64,000 nt of DNA from Cyrtodaria siliqua. Lineage: Eukaryota; Mollusca; Bivalvia; Adapedonta; Hiatellidae. Location: contig JAWPHD010011191.1 in NCBI GenBank assembly GCA_037043455.1, positions 22,213 through 86,212 on the forward strand, in the 5' to 3' direction. Shown here piece by piece: positions 1 through 12,400 of the stretch (positions are counted from its first letter, which is position 1; every line of letters begins with the position of its first letter). The position numbers were made by a program, and so were the translations under genes. The notes under the pieces were generated by a model that worked only from the letters and a program-made list of their open reading frames with translations, made no database searches and had not been told where the DNA came from.

Positions 1-3000
1 CCCAGTCACATTATACTACATGCCATGTTAGCCCACCCAGTCACATTATACTACATGCCATGGTAGCCCAACCAGTCACATTATACTACATGCCATGGTA
101 GCTCACCCACTCACATTATATTACATGCCATGGTAGCTCACCCAGTCACATTATACTACATGCCATGGTAGCCTACCCAGTCACATTATACTGACACAGG
201 GCCGACCAGTAGGCGCATGCCATTGTAGCCCACTCAGTCACATTATACTGACACCGGGCCGACCAGTAAACGCACATCATGGTAGCCCACCCAGTCACAT
301 TATACTACATGCCATGGTAGCCCACCCAGTCACATTATACTACATACCATGGTAGCCCATCCAGTCACATTATACTACATGCCATGGTAGCCCACCCAGT
401 CACATTATACCACATGCCATGGTAGCCCACACAGTCACATTATACTACATGGTAGCCCACCCAGTCACATTATACTATATATGCCATAGTAGCCCACCGA
501 GTCACTTCATGCCATGGTAAGCCACCCAGTCACATTATACTACATGCCATGGTAGCTCACCCAGTCACATTATACTGCATGGTAGCCCACCCAGTCACAT
601 TATACTATATATGCCATGGTAGCCCACCGAGTCACTACATGCCATGGTAGCCCACCCAGTCACATTATACTACATGCCATGGTAGCTCACCCAGTCACAT
701 TATACTACATGGTAGCCCACCCAGTCACATTATACTACATGCCATGGTAGCCCACCCAGTCACATTATACTACATGCCATGGTAGCCCACCCTGTCACAT
801 TATACTACATGGTAGCCCACCCAGTCACATTATACTATATATGCCATATTAGCCCACCGAGTCACTACATGCCATGGTAGCCCACCCAGTCAAATTATAC
901 TACATGCCATGGTAGCTCACCCAGTCACATTATCCTACATGGTAGCCCACCAAGTCACATTATACTACATGGTAGCTCACCCAGTCACATTATACTACAT
1001 GCCATGGTAGTTCACCCAGTCACATTATACTACATGCCATGGTAGCCCACCCAGTCACATTATACTACATGGTAGCCCACCCAGTCACATTATACTACAT
1101 GCCATGGTAGCTCACCCAGTCACATTATCCTACATGGCAATCCACCCAGTCACATTATACTACATGGTAGCCCACCCAGTCACATTATACTACATGCCAT
1201 GGTAGCTCACCCAGTCACATTATACTACATGCCATGGTAGCCCACCCAGTCACAATATACTACATGGTAGCCCACCCAGTCACATTATACTACATGGTAG
1301 CCCACCCAGTCACATTATACTACATGCCATGGTAGCCCACCCAGTCACATTATACTACATACCATGGTAGCCCACCCAGTCACATTATACTACATGCCAT
1401 AGTAGCCCACTCAGTCACTACATGCCATGGTAGCCCACCCAGTCACATTATACTAAATGCCATAGTAGCTCACCCAGTCAAATTATACTACATGCCATGG
1501 TAGCTCACCCAGTCATATTATACTACATGGTAGCCCACCCAGTCATATTATACTATACATGCCATGGTAACCCACCTAGTCACATTATACTACATGGTAG
1601 CCTACCCAGTCACATTATACTACATGCCATGGTAGCCCACCCAGTCACATTATACTACATGGTAGCCCTCCCAGTCACTTTATACTACATGGTAGCCCAC
1701 CCAGTCACATTATACTATATGCCATGGTAGCCCACCCAGTCACATTATACTATATATGCCATTTTAGCCCACCCAGTCACTACATGCCATGGTAGCCCAC
1801 CCTGTCACATTATACTACATGCCCTAGTAGCTCAACCAGTCACATTATACTACATGGTAGCCCACCCAGTCACATTATACTATATATGCCATGGTAGCCC
1901 ACCAAATCACATTATACTACATGCCATGGTAGCCCACCCAGTCACATTATACTACATGATAGCCCACCCAGTCACATTATACTATACATGCCATGGTAGC
2001 TCACCCAGTCACATTATACTACATGCCATGGTAGCCCACCCAGTCGCATTATACTACATGCCATGGAAGCCCACCCAGTGACATTATAATACATGTCATG
2101 GTAGCCTACCCAGTCACATTATACTACATGCCATGGTAGCTCACCCAGTCATATTATACTACATGCCATGGTAGCCCACCCGGTCACATTATACTACATG
2201 GTAGCCCACCCAGTCACATTATACTACATGGTAGCTCACCCAGTCACATTATACTACATGCCATGGTAGTTCACCCAGTCACATTATACTACATGCCATG
2301 GTAGCCCACCCGGTCACATTATACTACATGGTAGCCCACCCAGTCACATTATACTACATGCCATGGTAGCTCACCCAGTCACATTATCCTACATGGCAGC
2401 CCACCAAGTCACATTATACTACATGGTAGCCCACCCAGTCACATTATACTACATGCCATGGTGGCTCACCCAGTCACATTATACTACATGCCATGGTAGC
2501 CCACCCAGTCACATTATACTACATGGTAGCCCTCCCAGTCACTTTATACTACATGGTAGCCCACCCAGTCACATTATACTATATGCCATGGTAGCCCACC
2601 CAGTCACATTATACTACATACCATGGTAGCCAACCCAGTCACATTATACTACATGCCATAGTAGCCCACTCAGTCACTACATGCCATGGTAGCCCACCCA
2701 GTCACATTATACTAAATGCCATAATAGCTCACCCAGTCACATTATACTACATGCCATGGTAGCTCACACAGTCATATTATACTACATGGTAGCCCGACCA
2801 GTCACATTATACTATACATGCCATGGTAACCCACCCAGTCACATTATACTACATGGTAGCCCACCCAGTCACATGATACTACATGCCATGGTAGCCCACC
2901 CAGTCACATTATACTACATGCCATGGTAGCCCACCCAGTCACATTATACTACATGGTAGCCCACCCAGTCACATTATACTATATATGCCATAGTAGCCCA

Positions 3001-4931
3001 CCGAGTCACTACATGCCATGGTAGCCCACCCAGTCACATTATATTACATGCCATGGTAGCTCACCCAGTCACATTATACTACATGGTAGCCCACCCAGTC
3101 ACATTATACTATATATGCCATGGTAGCCCACCAAATCACATTATACTACATGCCATGGTAGCCCACCCATTCACATTATACTACATGATAGCCCACCCAG
3201 TCACATTACACTATACATGCCATGGTAGCTCACCCAGTCACATTATACTACATGCCATGGTAGCCCACCCAGTCGCATTATACTACATGCCATGGTAGCC
3301 CACCCAGTCACAATATACTACATGGTAGCCCACCCAGTCACATTATACTACATGCCATGTTAGCCCACCCAGTCACATTATACTACATGCCATGGTAGCC
3401 CAACCAGTCACATTATACTACATGCCATGGTAGCTCACCCACTCACATTATATTACATGCCATGGTAGCTCACCCAGTCACATTATACTACATGCCATGG
3501 TAGCCCACCCAGTCACATTATACTGACACAGGGCCGACCAGTAGGCGCATGCCATGGTAGCCCACTCAGTCACATTATACTGACACCGGGCCGACCAGTA
3601 AACGCACATCATGGTAGCCCACCCAGTCATATTATACTACATGCCATGGTAGCCCACCCAGTCACATTATACTACATGCCATGGTAGCCCACCCAGTCAC
3701 ATTATACTACATGCCATGGTAGCTCACCCAGTCATATTATACTACATGCCATGGTAGCCCACCCAGTCACATTATACTACATGCCCTGGTAGCTCACCCA
3801 GTCATATTATACTACATGCCATGGTAGCCCACCCAGTCACATTATACTACATGCCATGGTAGCTCACCCAGTCATATTATACTACATGCCATGGTAGCCC
3901 ACCCAGTCACATTATACTACATGCCGTGGTAGCCCACCCAGTCACAGTATACTGACACTGGGCCGACCTGTAGACGCTTGCCATGGTAGCCCACTCAGTC
4001 ACATTATACTGACACCGGGCCGACCAGTAGACGCAAACCATGGTAGCCCACCCAGTCACATTATAATACATGCCATGGTAGCCCACCCAGTCTCATTATA
4101 CTGACACAGGGCCGACCAGTAGACGCATGCCATGGTAGCCCACTCAGTCACATTATACTGACACCGGGCCGACCAGTAGACACATGCCATGGTAGCCAAC
4201 CAGTCACATTATACCGACACCGGTCCGACCAGTAGATACATGCCGTGGTAGCCCACCCAGTCGCATTATACTGACACAGGGCCGACCAGTAGACACATGC
4301 CATGGTAGCCACCCAGTCACATTTTACTGACACGCGGCCGACCAGTAGACACATGCCATGGTAGCCCACCCAGTCGCATTATACTGACACCCGGCCGACA
4401 AGTAGACACATGTCATGGTAGCCCACTCGGTCACATTATACTGACACAGGGCCGACCAGTAGACACATGCCATGGTAGCACCCAGTCAAGTTATACTGAC
4501 ACCGGGCCGACCAGTAGACACATGCCATGGTAGCCACCCAGTCACATTATACTGACACCGGGCCGACCAGTAGACATATGCCATGGTAGCCACCCAGTCA
4601 CATTATACTGACGACCGGCCGACCAGTAGACACATGCCATGGTAGCCACCCAGTCACATTATACTGACACCGGGCCGACCAGTAGACACATGCCATGGTA
4701 GCCACCCAGTCACTTTATACTGACACCGGGCCGACCAGTAGACACATGCCATGGTAGCCACCCAGTCACATTATACTGATACAGGGCCGACCCGTAGACA
4801 CATGCCATGGTAGCCACCCAGTCACATTATACTGACACCGGACCGACCAGTAGACACATGCCATGGTAGCCCACCCAGTCACATTATACTGACACCGGGC
4901 CGACCAGTAGACACATGCCATGGTAGCCCAC
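1..4931. repeat. Satellite array, 30/35/58-bp units
   Basis: The array runs from the left edge and is built on a core reading catggtagcccacccagtca followed by cattatacta. The plain unit is 30 bp; an extra 'catgc' makes 35 bp. Near both ends of the visible array and throughout 3940-4930, the unit is extended to about 58 bp by a segment containing gacaccgggccgaccagta. Unit variants recur in blocks, so long stretches are copied together; for example, positions 1-280 match 3333-3612 with no length change. The few short open frames inside are repeats of the unit and are not genes. The left limit lies outside the window. Confidence 0.97.
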
Positions 4932-5130
4932 CCGTGTCTGTTTTAACGCAGCCGCGGCGTGGTAGACAGTCCGAATCACCTGTGTGAGGTCGTGGGTTCA
5001 ATCACCGGCCTGGTCATACCAAATACTTCATAAAACTAATACTAGTTGTTCACTTTTTTGACATCCAGCATATAAGTGGTTATTATAGGACTGGTCGGCC
5101 CGATGTCAGTATAATGTGATTAGGTATAAG
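4932..5130 (+). repeat. tRNA-derived SINE relic
   Basis: Directly after the satellite is a tRNA-like head, with an A-box-like stretch around cgtggtagacag (4959-4971) and a good B box, gggttcaatcacc (4993-5005). A body follows and then a tail at 5088-5125 reading actggtcggcccgatgtcag and tataatgtga. This order (tRNA head, body, GTCAGTATAATGTGA tail) is that of a widespread mollusc SINE. The tail is the reverse complement of the long satellite unit. Confidence 0.7.
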
Positions 5131-5729
5131 ATCCTCTGTTTACTTGTGTGTCAGATTACTTTCTGAGGCTTAGAAGGATGCTATTTTTAACTTGCATTGA
5201 CGTTATAATTATCTTTTGATAAGAAAGTTACATTAGGGTACTGACCTGTGCACGAGTTGGAGCCCCCAGTGCATATACCAAACTGTCTACAATATCTTCA
5301 GCCGTCAGACACTATAAAACAACGTCAGATAGTAATGCATACTTATGTAGCTCTATGCAATACATTAGGGTGTTATGGTACAATATTTTTGAAGAAGTAT
5401 TTCACGTATTCCACATATTAGCTGTTAGCTGTATGCCATACACTTGCAAAAATGTTTGGGAGAGTTTGAATAATGAAACATATGCAGTAATAAAACATTA
5501 TACGTAGTAGAGCAACACGTTCTGCAAGCTTTTATACCCTCGACTGGATATAGCATAGCTGCAGGAAATAGCCTAAATTAATTTGTAGTCACTAAAAACA
5601 CCCCACAAAATGCACAATGCACGTCATCATTTCAGTTGAATGGGATTGGGAGTCAAAATGCATGAAGCCAAATACACCTGAAGCCAATTACACACTATTT
5701 GAACTAGACGTTCACATACATCCTGGATT
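5131..5729. other. Intergenic, nothing recognised
   Basis: About 600 bp of AT-rich sequence between the SINE and the minisatellite. I see no ORF with protein-like composition, no RNA gene and no clear repeat. Confidence 0.5.
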
Positions 5730-7191
5730 GACATTGCTTTCCCAGACATGACAGACCCTGGCATTGCTTTCCCAGACATGACAGACCCTGACATTGCTTT
5801 CCCAGACATGACAGACCCTGTTCCCAGACATGACAGACCCTGACATTGCTTTCCCAGACATGACATACCCTGACATTGCTTTCCCAGACATGACAGACCC
5901 TGGCATTGCTTTCCCAGACATGACAGACCCTGACATTGCTTTCCCAGACATCACAGACCCTGACATTGCTTTCCCAGACATGACAGACCCTGACATTGCT
6001 TTCCCAGACATGACAGACCCTGGCATTGCTTTCCCAGACATGACAGACCCTGACATTGCTTTCCCAGACATGACAGACCCTGACATTGCCTTCCCAGACA
6101 TGACAGACCCTGACATTGCTTTCCCAGACATGACAGACCCTGACATTGCTTTCCCAGACATCACAGACCCTGACATTGCTTTCCCAGACATGACAGACCC
6201 TGGCATTGCTTTCCCAGACATGACAGACCCTGACATTGCTTTCCCAGACATGACAGACCCTGGCATTGCTTTCCCAGACATGACAGACCCTGACATTGCT
6301 TTCCCAGACATGACAGACCCTGACATTGCTTTCCCAGACATGACAGACCCTGACATTGCTTTCCCAGACATCACAGACCCTGACATTGCTTTCCCAGACA
6401 TGACAGACCCTGGCATTGCTTTCCCAGACATCACAGACCCTGACATTGCTTTCCCAGACATGACAGACCCTGACATTGCTTTCCCAGACATGACAGACCC
6501 TGACATTGCTTTCCCAGACATCACAGACCCTGACATTGCTTTCCCAGACATGACAGACCCTGGCATTGCTTTCCCAGACATGACAGACCCTGACATTGCT
6601 TTCCCAGACATGACAGACTCTGACATTGCTTTCCCAGACATGACAGACCCTGACATTGCTTTCCCAGACATGACAGACCCTGGCATTGCTTTCCCAGACA
6701 TGACAGACCCTGACATTGCTTTCCCAGACATGACAGACCCTGGCATTGCTTTCCCAGACATGACAGACCCTGACATTGCTTTCCCAGACATCACAGACCC
6801 TGACATTGCTTTCCCAGACATGACAGACCCTGACATTACTTTCCCAGACATCACAGACCCTGACATTGCTTTCCCAGACATGACAGACCCTGGCATTGCT
6901 TTCCCAGACATGACAGACCCTGGCATTGCTTTCCCAGACATGACAGACCCTGACTTTGCTTTCCCAGACATGACAGACCCTGACATTGCTTTCCCAGACA
7001 TCACAGACCCTGACATTGCTTTCCCAGACATGACAGACCCTGACATTGCTTTCCCAGACATCACAGACCCTGACATTGCTTTCCCAGACATCACAGACCC
7101 TGACATTGCTTTCCCAGACATCACAGACCCTGGCATTGCTTTCCCAGACATCACAGACCCTGACATTGCTTTCCCAGACATCACAGACCCA
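5730..7191. repeat. 30-bp minisatellite, about 49 copies
   Basis: Near-perfect tandem copies of a 30-bp unit, ttcccagacatgacagaccc followed by tgacattgct. Two positions vary repeatedly (gacatG/Caca and ccctGa/Ggcatt); other changes are rare. Because 30 is a multiple of three, long open frames run in one frame on each strand, but neither has a credible start context or any non-repeat sequence. A shortened unit sits at 5819-5822. The array is better read as non-coding. Confidence 0.95.
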
Positions 7192-7614
7192 TGCTTGTTT
7201 GCATGCGTGCTTTTGGTTGTCTGTGGTCCTTGAATGCTAGTTTTGGTTTGAATTTCTGGTCAAGGTTATGTTGCAGGTTAAAGTGTGACGGACGACGACG
7301 ACAGACGACGGACGACGTGATCCCTAAGTGTCTGCCATGCTACTAAAATATTTTTTGGAATATCAGGTGCAAGAGGTAAAAATGTTGATGAAGCTTAAGG
7401 TTGTTGTAGAATACATCAAAATAAAATTAAACGATAAGCAAACACATACACGTTTTTTTTATCATTTGCTTAACGATTGACTCACAACCTATTCTTTATG
7501 CTGTCAATATACATTCCCATAGATAGCAGGTAAGAGACTCAGAGAATTCCCAGATCATCCTACTTTGGCTACAGAATATCTCCTTTTTATTTCTTTACGT
7601 TTATTGAGAATATA

Positions 7615-7835
7615 TACTCAACCAAACAGCAAACGCACCAGTAGAAAATACCTTTAATGAACTTATTATATGCCGACTGGTACCGTTGGAGACAATGAAT
7701 GTTTTTTTAAATTTACAGTCGTAATTGACAAGATATTTGTCTCGTTCAGAATGAAATCTGGTTTGATTTATTGATTGTTATTATTGAGATATTAAAGGTA
7801 TTGTCTAACTGGTGAGTTAGCTGTTTGGTTGAGTA
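7615..7835. mobile_element. 221-bp MITE with long inverted repeats
   Basis: The left end, tactcaaccaaacagcaaac, recurs inverted at 7808-7835. The arms stay similar inward to 'aatacctttaat' (left) and 'attaaaggtatt' (right), giving arms of about 45-58 bp. TA flanks both ends (7613-7614 and 7836-7837). TA duplications and this size suggest a Tc1/mariner-type miniature element; that assignment is inferred. Confidence 0.6.
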
Positions 7836-8043
7836 TATTTAAGTTTGCCTTATTGACAGCCCGACTAAATCCAAGAAGAGTTAAAACTTCACAGATATCT
7901 TTAATTTGCATGAAGTTTGTGTCATGGCGTCTGTATTGTGAATTTAACTACGGATATTTTAACGACCTACTTTAACGCAGGACAACATGTAACTTTTAAA
8001 CATCAAATAGTTCACCAAACTCCCCGCAGTTGTTACTTCCCCT

Positions 8044-8097
8044 TTATGTTACAGTAACCACTGCCACCACAGTTACAGTAACCACTGCCACCACACA
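8044..8097. repeat. Short tandem duplication
   Basis: Two copies of a unit containing acagtaaccactgccaccac lie head to tail. Confidence 0.7.
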
Positions 8098-8256
8098 AAT
8101 TTATACCTGAAATCCAGCTAAGTTTAATTTTTTGATTAAATATGTTTAGGTCAATATTTCAACTTGCTTTGTTCATTATATAGGAAAATAGTGTGAAAAA
8201 CGGTATCTGGTTACAAAAATAATTTATTTATAAAAAAAAAATCAATTTTAGCGAAT

Positions 8257-8440
8257 ATGCACACCGGTTACTTGGTTACTTGTAAAAAAATATATTCCGT
8301 TGAGAACATTACAGAAACTGTGCGTACATTTAGTAAAGAGATTACACCCAAGCCAAATCAGGTTGAATGTTTTCAACATTTTCTCGAAGGTGATGATGTT
8401 ATTGCCAATTGCCTGTTGGTTACGGCAAGAGTTTGCTAAA
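8257..8440 (+). pseudogene. RecQ-like helicase fragment
   Basis: The translated stretch contains KPNQVECFQHFLEGDDVIAN, which resembles the segment just before the Walker A loop of RecQ-family DNA helicases. A one-base shift within 'gccaattgcctg' then moves the reading to LPVGYGKSLL, where GYGKS is a plausible Walker A core. Only about 60 codons are visible and no later helicase motif follows. It could be a decayed transposed copy or a lone exon of a longer gene; the frame break favours a relic. The family call rests on this short match. Confidence 0.5.
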
Positions 8441-9413
8441 ACAAGCATTACCAAGAGCGGTCACATGGTGACCCTGTATTATTATATATTGCGTCAGTAG
8501 ATTTCATAGAGGGTCACTAAAACAATATGGACTACAACTCCTTTTCAAAGTTTAAATCATTTCAAATAGTTCTTTAAGGCGTTAGTAACAAACATAATAA
8601 GTATTTAAACTGTAGCGGTCTTGACGTCAACGTCATGACGTCAAATTGCGCGAACGTCTCAATGACGTTGACGCTCCATTACAATGGGTTAAATATCGGT
8701 GTTTGCCTTAATAAAAGTGGGTCAGTAAGATGTATAGGGGGCGAGGCGATAGCGGTATCTACATATTTCTGTAGTGGGTCAGTAACAAACACAATAACTA
8801 ATAATGTCTTACCGTTTATAATCTGTTCATATATAACTTTGAACGTATAAATATAGGATTTGTCAAACTGCAAGTAGGATTCGATCAAAAACCAAATGTT
8901 TGTTTTATTTCAACAAAGTGTTTTTTCATCATATCATAAAGTCCCTGGTTCGAATCGAGCTCTTGACACTTATTTATTATAATATGTTATAGAAAGCGGA
9001 AGTCATCGGTATAATATAAAATAAACATGTTTATCATCGTCCTTGTACGCATTGTATATATATACGGGTGCTTGGATGGTCATCAAACTGAAGTTACCTC
9101 ATATGTGAAATATTTATTTTCAGAATTTAGTACCATTAAATTATAAAGTACACAGCCTTTAGTGACCAAATGTGAACCGCTGTCGCTTCTCGAATACGAA
9201 GCATTGAAACAGTCAACCATTCGAACACCACACCTGAAGAAGATGCCATTTTTGTTTTCCGGTTAGCCTCAAACATTAACAATAATCCAATTTATTAGTT
9301 TTAACAAGACGCATCCTTAACAATAAACAAAAATTCATGTTTTTCAATTATATGAACATCAGTTAAGAGTATTTTGCAAGAAATACAATTGTTAAACTTG
9401 TAAAATAACTCAC
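8441..9413. other. Intergenic or 3' part of the SDR gene, no exon seen
   Basis: I searched the minus strand for the missing last exon of the dehydrogenase and found none. A B-box-like stretch, ggttcgaatcgagc (8946-8959), may be a tRNA or SINE remnant. Nothing else is recognised. Confidence 0.4.
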
Positions 9414-12400
9414 CTCAAATGCAGAATATGCGTCTGCAGCCGCTTGTTTATCTGCATGATGAAGCCTGTGCATAAATTCTGTTTCTGCCAGACCAGGACT
9501 TATACTCTGAAAGAGAAATTGTCAATATATCGTCTAGGTCCCTGTTTCGGTGACGTACCTGTTTTGGTGAATTTTGTTTATCGCGTGACTATTATTTTAT
9601 CGGAAGTCGAATGACGTCATTTGTTTTGCGGTATTTTGTGTAACATTGAAACATCACGTATGTCATCTTGAACTATAAAACGTGCTTCAAACAGGTTATT
9701 AAATGCTTATTTTATGAACTGGTATGAAATATGGCCATTATTTCTTATTATTTTTTCATACCTTTCATTAATTTAGTCTATAAAAGATATATTTATTATG
9801 TTTTGATAATTTGACATTGTCGACTGTTTTACTACTGGTTGTGCTCAAAAATATGCACCCGCTTATATGTTTTAAGCAAATTGTAGCAATAACAGACCAG
9901 GACCATCTGGGGCCCAATTGTTAGCTGTGTCTGATAATGACATTGAAAGGGAAACATCTGATGATAAAAAATGTTGTGTTTGCAACAAGTTTCAACCAGA
10001 AAGGTTGAAAAACTACATATCTCTGGTTTTCACTAAATGGTCACACAACGTAATATGGAAGCATGTGGGTACTGGACTCATTTTATTAACACTATCAATA
10101 AAGCATGATAAGGAGGCAGGGGATTAATTTGTCCTTGTCATAAAAAAGAATAATGTGCCTTAATGTGTTCAAATATATACTGTAAATATGTTAGTTTTAT
10201 CGTTATCGAATGTTTCAAAAGTTTATATTGGTGAAAACATTTGGCTAACTCTGTACATTAGAAAGTCACTGAAACAGGTAGACGTCATCAGTTTGTGTGT
10301 ACACAACTACTGCATTCAAACATTGCATATATCTCGGTAAATGTGTTTTTAAAACAAAAAAGGGATTGCATTGATATAAAAGCAAGAAATGAAAATATAT
10401 TAATTACTTGATTTATTTAATACGGAAGCCGATCGTTATATTTAAGGTCACCGAAACAGGGACTTCCTCGGTACATACTTATAGGTTTTTATATCTGTAC
10501 TGGGATATATGCAAGAGTTCCTTCGCGTATTAATACGTCGCGACTTTAGGAGCGCAATATTTATGCGCAAAAGAACGGGTGCATATAATATCCGATTATA
10601 AATATAATGACCTTTTTATTGCATACGCATTTTTAAATTAAAACAATAAAGTAGGTTGTTACATTTAATTTTCACCAATTTCACCGAGAAATCGTCATTG
10701 TTTACATCACGTGACATACTTTCTTTGACATGAGCAGAACATTGTACCCATCACGAACGAGTATTTACAGTACACACCAAATCATTCGCAACATCTCGTA
10801 CACTGCTTCGCAGCGGGATCCCGAGGAATGACGGGATTGGCCGAGCGTTCACGATTGACACCAAATATGACTTTATGGGCGAATATTGACGTTTCCTGTT
10901 ACATTGAAAGTAAACGGAGCTTGTAAATGCGTATGCAATAAACTAGAATATTGACTGAAGCATATACCATAAGATATTTAAACAAAATAGTGAACACCTT
11001 CTCCACGATATAAGTTCATATTATTATTCATTGAGATAATGCATACCAGGCTATTGTTATGTGTATTTCAGTTTTGTATTAATTGTGTCTTAAAATATCA
11101 CTGTCATTATTATATAATCATATTTGTACCTCACGGGCAGATGCCTATTGGATTTGAAATAAACTATATTCTGTTATATTGTATATTCTATCAACCGTGC
11201 AGAATATGGACAAGATGTAAATCTATTCAGAGATGTTTCGATTAAATTAGTACGCAATCGAAAAATTTGATTGTAGCCATCTTTGTTTTACAGTTAACGT
11301 CAATGGTTAATACTATTCCAGATATAAATCTTAACAATACGCATCCTTTAAAAATAAAAAAAACGTATCTTACAGTTACACGGATGTGCGACTTCGACGC
11401 ACATAGTTCATTTCGCAGACCTTCTGTTATTGCCTTAACGGCATATTTTGTTGCCGCATACACGTGAATAGATGGCGCATTTAGGACACGGTGGCCAGAC
11501 ATGCTGAAATAAAGAAAGATGTCTTATAAATACGCAGATGCAAAAATACAATACAAACGGAAGCCACCAGAAAAAACATATAGTTGATAAGCGGGCAAAC
11601 TATAAACACTGAACATTATTGGTTGTATCAGATTTCATCAAGATTTTAATTTCCGAAAATACTATACCTGCTTAAATTGAATATATGTCCGTCGTCAACT
11701 CCCCTTTCTTTCATGGACTTGACCGCTTCTCTAGTACAAACACACAGACCCAATACATTAACCTAAATGGAAAATGTCGGTTATGTGTATATACTTTAAT
11801 ACATTATTATTCAGCATTAAGGTGTTTTGTATTACAAATATATTTGCCAAATTTGCTAATTTATGTTTTTTTCTGTAAAACAAGAGCACCACAGGCAAAT
11901 GCAGACGCTCGTCTTGTCAACTAAATCAGAGTAAAAAAATCCTCTGCTCTGAGTAGTAAATGAGCCGACAATCAACCAATAACATGATGCACGCTAGTTC
12001 ACTTATCAATCAGTTTCTATGTGATAATGACAACTGAACAAAAACAAACGAATAAGGGCTTACATACTGGCTATGATGAAGTCAATAACTTTCAGATATT
12101 TAAAGGGTAGATCTAGAGGAGGGGAGCGTTATTAAATGGCAATACATACATTTGCTGCCAATTAATAAGCATGTAGAAGAAGACTCAAATATCGAACAGG
12201 AAAAGTAGCATTCAAGGACGACAGTTAATCACAAACACTCACAGAAACAAAGAACATATTTAAAGATGAATAAAAGGAAAGATAAGACAACACAAACACA
12301 AAAGGGTTGACAATAGGGCTACCGCCTTGGAACGGGCAGTGGCAAAAAAGGCCGCAGTGGGTTGAAACCAGGTTCTAGGGTGCACCGAACCTCACTCTTA

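Larger units (their letters stand above)
7192..8256. other. Intergenic with small repeats
   Basis: No gene is seen. A GAC-rich run at 7287-7318 (gacggacgacgacgacagac) is typical of mollusc dispersed repeats. A small inverted-repeat element occupies 7615-7835 and a short tandem duplication 8044-8097. Confidence 0.5.

Noticed and set aside
1..4931. Possible CRISPR-like array because of regular repeats
   Set aside because: Repeats are contiguous without unique spacers, and the setting is eukaryotic.
5712..7233. Long open frames of 490 (minus) and 467 (plus) codons with decapeptide repeats
   Set aside because: They follow from a 30-bp tandem unit with no stop in one frame per strand. There is no unique sequence, no start context and no splice evidence.
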